Source: CAYRKT01 sp964425005 (GTDB taxonomy: Bacteria; Synergistota; Synergistia; CAYRKT01). From it: a stretch of DNA of 8,612 nucleotides. The translations under genes and the position numbers were made by a program. The notes below the pieces were generated by a model, which worked only from the letters and a program-made list of their open reading frames with translations, had not been told where the DNA came from and did not search any database. Positions 1 to 5,218 of this stretch are shown here, piece after piece. The stretch's first letter is position 1. Each line of letters begins with the position of its first letter. The stretch covers positions 1-8,612 of the forward strand of contig CAYRKT010000067.1 of assembly GCA_964425005.1 (NCBI GenBank), written 5' to 3'.

Positions 1-1
1 C

Positions 2-1435
2 CCCAAGCGGGTCCTGGTGGTCGGGGCTGGGGAGGCCGGGGCCATGCTGGTGCGGGAGATATCGAAGTACCCCTCCCTGGGGCTTCCGGTGGGCTTCTTG
101 GACGACGATCCCGAGAAGGCGGGAAGGCTGATAGCGGGGGTGCAGGTGCTCGGGCCCATAGAGCGCCTTCCGGAGGTGGCCAGGGCCTTCGGCGTCTCCG
201 CCGTCTACGTGGCCCTCCCGAGCGCAGCTGGCTCCAAGATTAGGGAGGTCCTGGAGCTGGTCCGGAGGTCGGGTCTGAGCCTGGAGGTCAAGGTGGTCCC
301 CAGCCTCTACGAGATAGCCCGCGGCAGGGTGGAGGTCTCCAGGCTCAGGAGGGTGGAGATATCGGACCTCCTTCGGCGGGAGCCGGTCAAGCTCGACTCG
401 GTCGGGATAGAGGGGTATCTGAGGGACAGGGTGGTTTTGGTGACCGGGGCCGGCGGCTCCATAGGGAGCGAGCTGGTTAGGCAGGTGCTCCCCTTCTCCC
501 CCAGGCAGCTCCTGGTCCTGGGCCACGGGGAGAACAGCATATACCAGCTGGAGGAGGAGGTCAGGCCCAGGTGGCCCGAGGTATCCCTCGTGCCCATAAT
601 AGCCGACGTGGCCTGCGAGGGGGCCATGAGGAGGGTCTTCGAGCTCTATCGGCCCCAGGTGGTCTTCCACGCCGCCGCCCACAAGCACGTACCCCTCATG
701 GAGTTCAACGCCTGCGAGGCTTTGAGGGTCAACGCCTTCGGGAGCGAGCTGGTGGCGGAGCTGGCGGGGGAGGTGGGGGCCGAGAAGTTCGTCCTCATCT
801 CCACCGACAAGGCGGTGAACCCCACCAGCGTGATGGGGGCCAGCAAGAGGCTAGCCGAGCTCCTGGTGCTGGGGCTGGTGGCCCCCAGGCATCCCGGCAC
901 CGACTACTCGGTGGTGCGCTTCGGCAACGTCCTGGGCAGCCGCGGGAGCGTGCTGCTGAAGTTCCAGCGCCAGATAGAGGAGGGCGGTCCCGTCACCGTG
1001 ACCCATCCGGAGATGAGGCGCTACTTCATGCTCATCCCCGAGGCGGTGAGCCTCGTCCTGCAGGCGGCCTCCTTCGGCGGGGGGCGCCTCTTCGTGCTGG
1101 ACATGGGGGAGCAGGTGAGGGTGGACGAGCTGGCCAGGGACCTCATAAGGCTCTGCGGCTTCGAGCCAGGGAGGGACATAAAGGTGGTTTACACCGGGCT
1201 TCGCCCGGGGGAGAAGCTCTACGAGGAGCTCTTCTACGACTTCGAGGAGCCCTCCCCCTCCCCCCACGAGAAGGTGAGGGTGGCCCGCTTCCCCTTCGAG
1301 CCGGACCCCTCCTTCCTCCGGAACCTGGAGGACCTGAGGGAGGCGGTCTACTCCTACCAGGAGGCCTCCGCCGTGGCCCTCCTCAGGGAGCTGATACCCC
1401 ACTACCAGCCCCGATACTTCGAGGCCAGCCCCTAG
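2..1435 (+). CDS. Nucleoside-diphosphate-sugar 4,6-dehydratase (PglF/CapD/FlaA1 family), 5'-truncated
   Basis: The reading frame is open from the left edge, and the family is usually about 600 residues with N-terminal membrane helices, so roughly the first quarter is missing. What remains (477 residues) begins in a first Rossmann fold (VLVVGAGEAGAML, bases 11-49). A second, extended-SDR Rossmann fold follows with TGAGGSIG at 443-466. Family motifs follow in order: FHAAAHKHVPLME (about 665-703), STDK (800-811), and MGASK (833-847) where Met replaces the usual SDR catalytic Tyr. Later come MRRYFML and RPGEKLYEE. The Met-for-Tyr swap and the STDK motif are typical of the membrane-bound inverting and retaining UDP-GlcNAc dehydratases PglF, WbpM and CapD. 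The expected role is making a UDP-4-keto-6-deoxy sugar for surface polysaccharide or protein glycosylation, at the cytoplasmic face of the membrane. Which stereochemical outcome it gives cannot be told. Its TAG stop overlaps the cheX stop on the other strand. Confidence 0.93.
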   Translation, partial: PKRVLVVGAGEAGAMLVREISKYPSLGLPVGFLDDDPEKAGRLIAGVQVLGPIERLPEVARAFGVSAVYVALPSAAGSKIREVLELVRRSGLSLEVKVVPSLYEIARGRVEVSRLRRVEISDLLRREPVKLDSVGIEGYLRDRVVLVTGAGGSIGSELVRQVLPFSPRQLLVLGHGENSIYQLEEEVRPRWPEVSLVPIIADVACEGAMRRVFELYRPQVVFHAAAHKHVPLMEFNACEALRVNAFGSELVAELAGEVGAEKFVLISTDKAVNPTSVMGASKRLAELLVLGLVAPRHPGTDYSVVRFGNVLGSRGSVLLKFQRQIEEGGPVTVTHPEMRRYFMLIPEAVSLVLQAASFGGGRLFVLDMGEQVRVDELARDLIRLCGFEPGRDIKVVYTGLRPGEKLYEELFYDFEEPSPSPHEKVRVARFPFEPDPSFLRNLEDLREAVYSYQEASAVALLRELIPHYQPRYFEASP

Positions 1436-1896
1436 GTCTCCTGGAGGGCCACCGAGAGCTCTATCTCCCCCAGGTCGGTGCTGAGGGGTATGACTATGGC
1501 CGGGACCACCGAGTAGACCTTTAGCCCCTCTCCCACCACTATGGTGGGCGGGGAGATGTCCGCCTGGATGCCCTTGGCGGCGAGCTCAGTCATGGCCCCC
1601 CCGGTGATCATGTTGCCCAGCTCCCCTATGGCGCTCCTGGCTATCTCGTTGTCGAGGCTTTCGAAGGGCATACCCATGGCCATGGTGCTCGCGATCTTGA
1701 GCGCCGTCTCCTTCCTCATGCTGTAGGCCACGTCCCCCTTGACGTCGCCCACCACCCCGAAGGCTATGACCACCTCGTAGGAGGGCTCTATCCTGCTCTT
1801 GAGCCCCAGGCTTCCCCTCTTCACCTCCAGCCCTGCCACCTGCTTGAAGACCAGCGCGGCGCTGCTCAGGAAAGGGTTTATGAACTCGGCCTTCAA
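1432..1896 (-). CDS. cheX: CheX, CheY-P phosphatase (CheC/CheX/FliY family)
   Basis: The 154-residue length matches CheX. The protein opens with the typical F-I-N-P-F segment (residues 5-9). It carries one copy of the phosphatase signature, Glu92-Leu-Gly-Asn95 followed by MITGGA. In the family the Glu and Asn of this E-x-x-N motif position the water that attacks phospho-Asp of CheY. CheC has two such motifs and CheX one, so CheX fits best. It should act in the cytoplasm, probably as a dimer, to end the chemotaxis signal. The start is TTG (1896-1894), chosen because a strong AGGGGGGAG lies 6 bases upstream and the N-terminus aligns with the family. The gene is divergent from nikR (75 bases between start codons) and stands alone on its strand. 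No clear -35/-10 pair for it could be seen. Confidence 0.93.
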   Translation of the reverse strand: MKAEFINPFLSSAALVFKQVAGLEVKRGSLGLKSRIEPSYEVVIAFGVVGDVKGDVAYSMRKETALKIASTMAMGMPFESLDNEIARSAIGELGNMITGGAMTELAAKGIQADISPPTIVVGEGLKVYSVVPAIVIPLSTDLGEIELSVALQET

Positions 1897-1902
1897 AGTT
1901 TA

Positions 1903-1911
1903 CTCCCCCCT
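1903..1911 (-). promoter_or_regulatory. Ribosome binding site of cheX
   Basis: Read on the minus strand this is AGGGGGGAG, six bases before the TTG start at 1896-1894. It decides the non-ATG start. Confidence 0.7.
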
Positions 1912-1930
1912 GGCTCTCTGTTCGGTGCGG

Positions 1931-1936
1931 TATAAT
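1931..1936 (+). promoter_or_regulatory. -10 box of the nikR promoter
   Basis: This is a perfect TATAAT, 35 bases before the preferred nikR start. No good -35 box is seen 16-18 bases upstream, so activity may depend on a regulator or be weak. The predicted transcription start is about 1943. The ten bases GGTATAATCT (1929-1938) recur exactly at the yugP promoter (4488-4497). Confidence 0.6.
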
Positions 1937-1941
1937 CTCTC

Positions 1942-1955
1942 TCGAAAATTCGGGC
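1942..1955 (+). repeat. Small inverted repeat at the nikR transcription start, possible operator
   Basis: TCGAA-AA-TTCGG forms a near-perfect palindrome: CGAA/TTCG arms around AA, extended by a T-G wobble or mismatch and one more C-G pair. It lies just after the -10 box, where a repressor would block RNA polymerase. It is short and does not resemble the long spaced GTATGA/TCATAC operator of E. coli NikR, so an operator role is only a suggestion. Confidence 0.3.
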
Positions 1956-1956
1956 T

Positions 1957-1962
1957 AAGGGG
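1957..1962 (+). promoter_or_regulatory. Ribosome binding site of nikR
   Basis: AAGGGG directly abuts a possible TTG at 1963 (no spacing) but lies 9 bases before the next in-frame TTG at 1972. The spacing favours 1972 as the start. Confidence 0.6.
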
Positions 1963-1971
1963 TTGAGCGTC

Positions 1972-2373
1972 TTGGAACTCACCAGGTTCAGCGTGACCAT
2001 ACCGGTGGACCTCCTCGAGGAGCTCGACGAGTTCGTGAAGGGGCAAAGGCTCCCCAACCGATCGGAGGCGGTGAGGGAGATCATCAGGCGGCACCTGGTC
2101 AGCGCCGCCTGGGAGTCCCGGGCGGGGAACATCTTCGGCGTCCTGGTCATGGTCTACGATCACCACTCCTTCGACGTCCTCGAGAGGCTCACCGAGGTGC
2201 AGCACGATCACGTCCACCTGGTGGTCTCCACCATGCACGTCCACCTGGACCACCACAACTGCCTCGAGCTCAGCGTGCTGAAGGGCCCCGCCTCGGAGCT
2301 CAAGGCCTTCGTGGACAGGATATACGCCCTCAGGGGGCTCAAGTTTCGGGAGTTCGTGGCCGCCAGGACCTGA
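1972..2373 (+). CDS. nikR: NikR, nickel-responsive transcriptional regulator
   Basis: A ribbon-helix-helix DNA-binding segment (RFSVTIPVDLLEELDEF, residues 5-21, with NRSEAVREIIRRHL after it) is followed by an ACT-like metal-binding domain. The four residues that form the square-planar Ni(II) site in E. coli NikR (His76, His87, His89, Cys95) are all present: His in QHDH (residue 78), both His of MHVH (89 and 91), and Cys in HHNC (97). The protein should be a tetramer that binds operator DNA when nickel is bound. The start is set at TTG 1972, giving 133 residues. An in-frame TTG at 1963 would add three residues but sits against the SD, and MELTRFSVTIP closely resembles short archaeal NikR N-termini as I recall them. 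No nickel transporter, hydrogenase or urease gene is in view, so the target is unknown; autoregulation is possible. Its stop is 5 bases from the convergent cheW stop. Confidence 0.93.
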   Translation: MELTRFSVTIPVDLLEELDEFVKGQRLPNRSEAVREIIRRHLVSAAWESRAGNIFGVLVMVYDHHSFDVLERLTEVQHDHVHLVVSTMHVHLDHHNCLELSVLKGPASELKAFVDRIYALRGLKFREFVAART

Positions 2374-2378
2374 GGGCC

Positions 2379-2837
2379 CTACATCCCCTTGAGGGAGCTC
2401 ATCTCCTCCTGGCTGAAGATGCGGTTCAGGTCCAGGATGATGATGAGCCTGCCGTCCACCTTGCCCACGCCCCTCAGGAAGTCGGCCCCCATGGTGCCCG
2501 CCACTATGGGGGGCGGGGGCTCTATCTGGGAGGTGGGGATGCGAAGGATCTCCGACACCCCGTCCACCAGTATCCCTATGGCCCTCCCGTCTATGTGGAC
2601 CACCACTATGCGCCGCGACTCCTCCCTGGAGGTCTCCCCGCTCATCAGGGAGAAGCGCTTGGCCAGGTCGACTATGGGTATTATCTGTCCCCTCAGGTTC
2701 ACTATCCCCTCCACGAAGGAAGGGGCCTGGGGGACCTTGGTGATCTGCTGCCAGCGGACTATCTCCCTGACCTGGGCGATGTCCACCCCGTACTCCTCCT
2801 TGCCCAGCTTGAAGACCACCAGCTGAAGCTCCTCCAA
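2379..2837 (-). CDS. cheW: CheW, chemotaxis coupling protein
   Basis: This is a single CheW-like double SH3-type domain spanning nearly the whole 152 residues. Recognisable stretches are QLVVFKLGKEEYGVDI at the N-terminus, the central FVEGIVNLRGQIIPIVDLAKRF, the ILVDGVSEILRI strand region, and KVDGRLIIILDLNRIF near the end. No kinase or receiver domain is attached, so it is CheW rather than CheA or CheV. It should bridge methyl-accepting receptors and the kinase CheA in polar arrays. Two starts are possible. GTG at 2846 has an SD immediately against it. TTG at 2837 lies 5 bases after AGGGGGGTGA and gives MEELQLVVFKLG, so it is preferred. The gene is downstream of ttcA on the same strand (57-base gap to TTG) and has a weak promoter of its own. 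No other chemotaxis kinase, receptor or methylase gene is adjacent. Confidence 0.93.
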   Translation of the reverse strand: MEELQLVVFKLGKEEYGVDIAQVREIVRWQQITKVPQAPSFVEGIVNLRGQIIPIVDLAKRFSLMSGETSREESRRIVVVHIDGRAIGILVDGVSEILRIPTSQIEPPPPIVAGTMGADFLRGVGKVDGRLIIILDLNRIFSQEEMSSLKGM

Positions 2838-2842
2838 TCTCT

Positions 2843-2852
2843 TCACCCCCCT
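2843..2852 (-). promoter_or_regulatory. Ribosome binding site of cheW
   Basis: On the minus strand AGGGGGGTGA has one mismatch to AGGAGGTGA and ends 5 bases before TTG 2837. The alternative GTG start is embedded in this SD, which argues against it. Confidence 0.55.
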
Positions 2853-2863
2853 CTTGCCGCTCT

Positions 2864-2892
2864 ATTTTACAACTACCCTGGCCCCGGATAAA
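2864..2892 (-). promoter_or_regulatory. Possible cheW promoter
   Basis: On the minus strand a TAAAAT -10 box (2869-2864) lies 17 bases after TTTATC (2892-2887), a weak -35. The predicted start of transcription is just upstream of the SD. The -10 box lies in the gap after ttcA. cheW could also be read through from ttcA. Confidence 0.4.
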
Positions 2893-2894
2893 GC

Positions 2895-3656
2895 TCACTC
2901 CAGCTCCTCCTCCGCCTCGATGGCCACCCCCTCCTCCAGCGCCCAGACCTCGTCCCTCCTCACCCTGCCCAGGGCGCCCAGGAGGTTGCGCTTGGCCCCC
3001 GGGCTCTCCCGCTCGATCAGGCGAAGCAGCTCCTCAGCGAAGGCCCTCCTGGTCCCCTTGCCGTAGGGGCATGGGTAGGCCAGGTCCGGGAGGCCAAGCC
3101 TTCTGGCCTCCGAGAGGAGGAGCTCCTCCTCGACCTCGGCGAAGGGCCTTATCACCCACAAGCCGCTCCTGCTGTGCCAGGTCCTGGGTCGAAAGCTCTT
3201 GACCCTCCCCGCGTAGATGAGGTTCAGAAGGAGGGTCTCCACGGCGTCGTCGGCGTGGTGCCCCAGGGCGAGTTTCCAAAACCCCCTCTCCCTCGCGAGG
3301 GAGCATAGGTAGCCCCTCTTCATGTGGGCGCAGAAGGAGCATACGCTTCTCTCCCCCCTCCTCTCGGCTATGGGGAGGATCTGGGTCCTCACTACGTGGT
3401 GCTTTATCCCCAGGGAGGCGCACAGGTCGGAGAGGGGACCGTAGTCGAAGGCCTTCCCCGAGACGTCCACCGTGGCCGCCTCGATCTGGATGGGAAAGGG
3501 GAGGATCTCCCTGAGGTGGCAGAAGAAGAGGAGCAGGAGCAAGCTGTCCTTGCCCCCGGATAGGCCCAGCAGCACCTTGTCCCCCCGCTCCAGGAGGCCG
3601 TACCTGCGGCAGGTGGACGAGGCGAGGGAGATGAGCCTCTTGGAGAGGGCTTCCAC
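2895..3656 (-). CDS. ttcA: TtcA-type tRNA 2-thiocytidine biosynthesis protein (PP-loop ATPase)
   Basis: The N-type ATP-pyrophosphatase PP-loop SGGKDS is at residues 33-38. The CxxC pair Cys106-Ser-Phe-Cys109, followed by MKRGYL, and GHHADD at 132-137 follow in TtcA order. A third cysteine, Cys196 in YPCPYG, sits where TtcA has its third iron-sulfur ligand. In the family a [4Fe-4S] cluster held by three Cys helps transfer sulfur to the adenylated C2 of cytidine 32 in tRNA. At 253 residues it is somewhat shorter than E. coli TtcA (about 310). A related TtuA-like or other thiolase cannot be excluded, but the lack of the extra zinc-finger cysteines of TtuA favours TtcA. The C-terminus is very acidic. 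The GTG start shares its first base with the TAG stop of the upstream coiled-coil gene, so translation is probably coupled. Confidence 0.85.
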   Translation of the reverse strand: MEALSKRLISLASSTCRRYGLLERGDKVLLGLSGGKDSLLLLLFFCHLREILPFPIQIEAATVDVSGKAFDYGPLSDLCASLGIKHHVVRTQILPIAERRGERSVCSFCAHMKRGYLCSLARERGFWKLALGHHADDAVETLLLNLIYAGRVKSFRPRTWHSRSGLWVIRPFAEVEEELLLSEARRLGLPDLAYPCPYGKGTRRAFAEELLRLIERESPGAKRNLLGALGRVRRDEVWALEEGVAIEAEEELE

Positions 3657-4411
3657 TAGGCCATGGCCTCCCAGGAGGGCTCCAGGGCCCCCCGAGAGAG
3701 CCTGGCCATCGTCATGGCCAGGCCGCTGGTCTTGGATATCGCCTGGTACAGCAGGGCACCCAGCTTCCTGGAGAGCTCCTCGGCCCTCTTGCTGGCTATG
3801 GCGGCCTCGATCCGCCGAAGCTCCGCCTCTATGCGCCTCTCCTCCTCGTCCCCTGCGGGTGCCCTCTCCTCCAGCATGGACATGGCCCTTTCCCTTCGAA
3901 GCCTCTCCTCGGCCCGCTCCCGTTCGCGCTGGAGCCTCTCCCTCCTGGCCTCCAGGCTGGTGAGTTCCTCCTCCAGGAGGTCTGAGCGCTCAAGGGGGCT
4001 TTCCTCCAGCTCCTCGATCTCCTCCTCGAAGAGCTTGGGCGCCTTCCCCTCGGGGTCTGCCCTCTCGTCCTCCCTCCCCTCGGGGCCTCGAGGGCTCGGG
4101 CCTATCTCCCTGTAGAGGAAGGGGTTGTCCGGCAGCACCACCTTCCTGCCGCGGGGGTAGACTATCAGGGCCTCGCTCCTCCCGGCCCTGGCGGCCAACC
4201 TCCCCTCGAGCCCCACCAGGTCCAGCTTGAGGCGCGAGTAGACCACGTACCCCCCCTCCCGCATGGCCTTGGCGCGAAACTGCAGCAGATTTCCCAGCTC
4301 GTGGGAGGCCACGCGGGCGATGCTCTGGGATGGGGTCGCCCAGAAGGCCACCCCCCTCTCCCCGGGGTCCAGCCGGTATCTGATGGCGGCGGGAGAAGCC
4401 CTTTCCACCAT
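3656..4411 (-). CDS. Unrecognised 251-residue protein with a long charged coiled coil
   Basis: I do not recognise the family. Residues 1-105 look folded: a compact region with SRVA/HELGN-like helix (residues 34-50), two beta-like stretches (YVVYSRLKLDLVGL 55-68, ALIVYPRGRKVVL 81-93) and PDNPFLYREIG. A Pro/Gly/charged linker spans about 104-125. Then comes an almost uninterrupted Glu/Arg-rich helix (127-175, 187-220), very likely coiled coil. A less charged helix ends the protein (KLGALLYQAISKTSGLAMTMARL). There is no signal peptide or membrane helix, so it should be cytoplasmic. ATG start with GGAGGGTGAGGGGAG upstream. It is first in an operon with ttcA (TAG/GTG overlap), driven by the leftward promoter at 4442-4470. 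The purine-rich sense strand and AGG codons match its neighbours, so it is a real gene and not recent transfer. The function is unknown. Confidence 0.8.
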   Translation of the reverse strand: MVERASPAAIRYRLDPGERGVAFWATPSQSIARVASHELGNLLQFRAKAMREGGYVVYSRLKLDLVGLEGRLAARAGRSEALIVYPRGRKVVLPDNPFLYREIGPSPRGPEGREDERADPEGKAPKLFEEEIEELEESPLERSDLLEEELTSLEARRERLQRERERAEERLRRERAMSMLEERAPAGDEEERRIEAELRRIEAAIASKRAEELSRKLGALLYQAISKTSGLAMTMARLSRGALEPSWEAMA

Positions 4412-4429
4412 CTCCCCTCACCCTCCAAG

Positions 4430-4442
4430 TCTCACGGTGAGA
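4430..4442. repeat. 13-bp palindrome TCTCAC-G-GTGAGA, candidate operator
   Basis: The six-base arms are perfect around a single central G. It abuts the -10 box of the leftward promoter and covers the expected transcription start of the coiled-coil/ttcA operon, a classic repressor position. It could also form a small structure in the leader. No regulator is assigned. Confidence 0.4.
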
Positions 4443-4470
4443 TTTTAGACCAGGGGCGTTCGCCCTTCAA
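4442..4470 (-). promoter_or_regulatory. Promoter of the coiled-coil/ttcA operon
   Basis: On the minus strand TTGAAG (4470-4465) and TAAAAT (4447-4442) are separated by 17 bases, a good sigma-A-type promoter. The spacer contains the inverted repeat GGGCG-TT-CGCCC (4454-4465). The leader to the ATG is about 25 bases. Confidence 0.6.
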
Positions 4471-4495
4471 CGGGTCCCTCCGGTTCTGGTATAAT
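4466..4495 (+). promoter_or_regulatory. Promoter of the yugP-rsmB-gyrA operon
   Basis: A perfect TATAAT (4490-4495) is preceded by TGG, making an extended -10. A weak -35, TTCAAC (4466-4471), lies 18 bases upstream and overlaps the -35 of the leftward promoter. Transcription should start near 4502, leaving a leader of about 25 bases. Confidence 0.65.
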
Positions 4496-4511
4496 CTTAA
4501 GCGCCCTTTTC

Positions 4512-4520
4512 GGGAGGAGG
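4512..4520 (+). promoter_or_regulatory. Ribosome binding site deciding the yugP start
   Basis: GGGAGGAGG ends 8 bases before GTG 4529. Earlier in-frame starts (for example at 4301 or 4520) lie upstream of or inside this SD, and the upstream ones precede the promoter, so they are not used. Confidence 0.75.
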
Positions 4521-4528
4521 TGAGCGAG

Positions 4529-5218
4529 GTGTTCTTCTTCTGGGATCCCACGATAGTGCTCCTGATACCCGCGCTGATGCTGGCCCTCTGGGCGCAGATG
4601 AGGGTCCAGTCGGCCTACTCTCGCTTCAGCAGGGTGCCCGCCAGCTCGGGGTTATCGGCCTACGAGGCGGCCAGGATATTGCTGGACAGGAACGGGCTCC
4701 TGGACGTGGACATAGAGGTCGTGCCCGGCACCCTCTCGGACCACTACGACCCCAGGGGCAGGGTGTTGAGGCTTTCCGAGGGCACCTACAGGAGCAGGTC
4801 CATCGCCGCCCTGGGCATAGCGGCCCACGAGGTGGGGCACGCCGTCCAGCACGCCACGGGTTACGCCGCTTTGGCCATCAGGAACGCCATAGTGCCGGTG
4901 GTGAACTTCGGCTCCATGCTGGCCTTCCCGCTCTTCCTGTTCGGGCTTCTCTTCCGCTCGCCGGGCTTGATGGACCTGGGCATCCTGCTCTTCCTGGGGG
5001 TGGTGCTGTTCCACCTGATAACCCTGCCGGTCGAGTTCGACGCCAGCTCCAGGGCCGTCAGGATGCTCCTGGACGGGGGCCTGATAAACGTGGCCGAGGT
5101 GGGGGCTGTGAGGAGCGTCCTCTCGGCGGCGGCCCTGACCTACGTGGCCGCCACGGCCATGGCGGTGGCAAACCTCCTGAGGCTCCTGATGTTCAGGAGC
5201 ATGGCGCGGGATGAGTGA
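4529..5218 (+). CDS. yugP: YugP-type membrane zinc metallopeptidase (Zn_peptidase_2)
   Basis: The 229-residue protein has a first membrane helix at about 8-23, the zincin motif HEVGH at 100-104 (two zinc-binding His and catalytic Glu) followed by AVQHATGY, and hydrophobic segments at about 118-142 and 148-167. The family signature VEFDASSRA is at 168-176, where the Glu is a likely third metal ligand, and a last hydrophobic stretch lies near 198-216. Length and topology match YugP. The physiological substrate of the family is not established. The start is GTG 4529: it follows the promoter and SD, whereas a longer open frame back to 4301 runs through the divergent promoter and into the opposite gene. 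Its stop overlaps rsmB by 8 bases. A yugP-rsmB pair is also common in Clostridia in the def-fmt-yugP-rsmB neighbourhood. Confidence 0.9.
   Translation: MFFFWDPTIVLLIPALMLALWAQMRVQSAYSRFSRVPASSGLSAYEAARILLDRNGLLDVDIEVVPGTLSDHYDPRGRVLRLSEGTYRSRSIAALGIAAHEVGHAVQHATGYAALAIRNAIVPVVNFGSMLAFPLFLFGLLFRSPGLMDLGILLFLGVVLFHLITLPVEFDASSRAVRMLLDGGLINVAEVGAVRSVLSAAALTYVAATAMAVANLLRLLMFRSMARDE

Noticed and set aside
571..1524. 317-residue + frame overlapping the dehydratase and the cheX end
   Set aside because: It is a low-complexity Gly/Arg-rich shadow of the dehydratase frame, running antisense into cheX.
2373..2380. AGGGCCCT palindrome between nikR and cheW as a terminator
   Set aside because: It has four-base arms, no loop and no T-run, so it cannot serve as an intrinsic terminator.
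1900..2898. 332-residue minus frame crossing nikR and cheW
   Set aside because: It is antisense to nikR and out of frame with cheW. Its translation is compositionally odd and has no family features.
3472..3963. 163-residue + frame antisense to ttcA and the coiled-coil gene
   Set aside because: It is a Pro/Ser/Arg-rich shadow spanning the junction of two real minus-strand genes.
4301..4528. N-terminal extension of the yugP frame
   Set aside because: It runs through the divergent promoter and into the opposite coding region. The SD at 4512-4520 and GTG 4529 give the normal family length.
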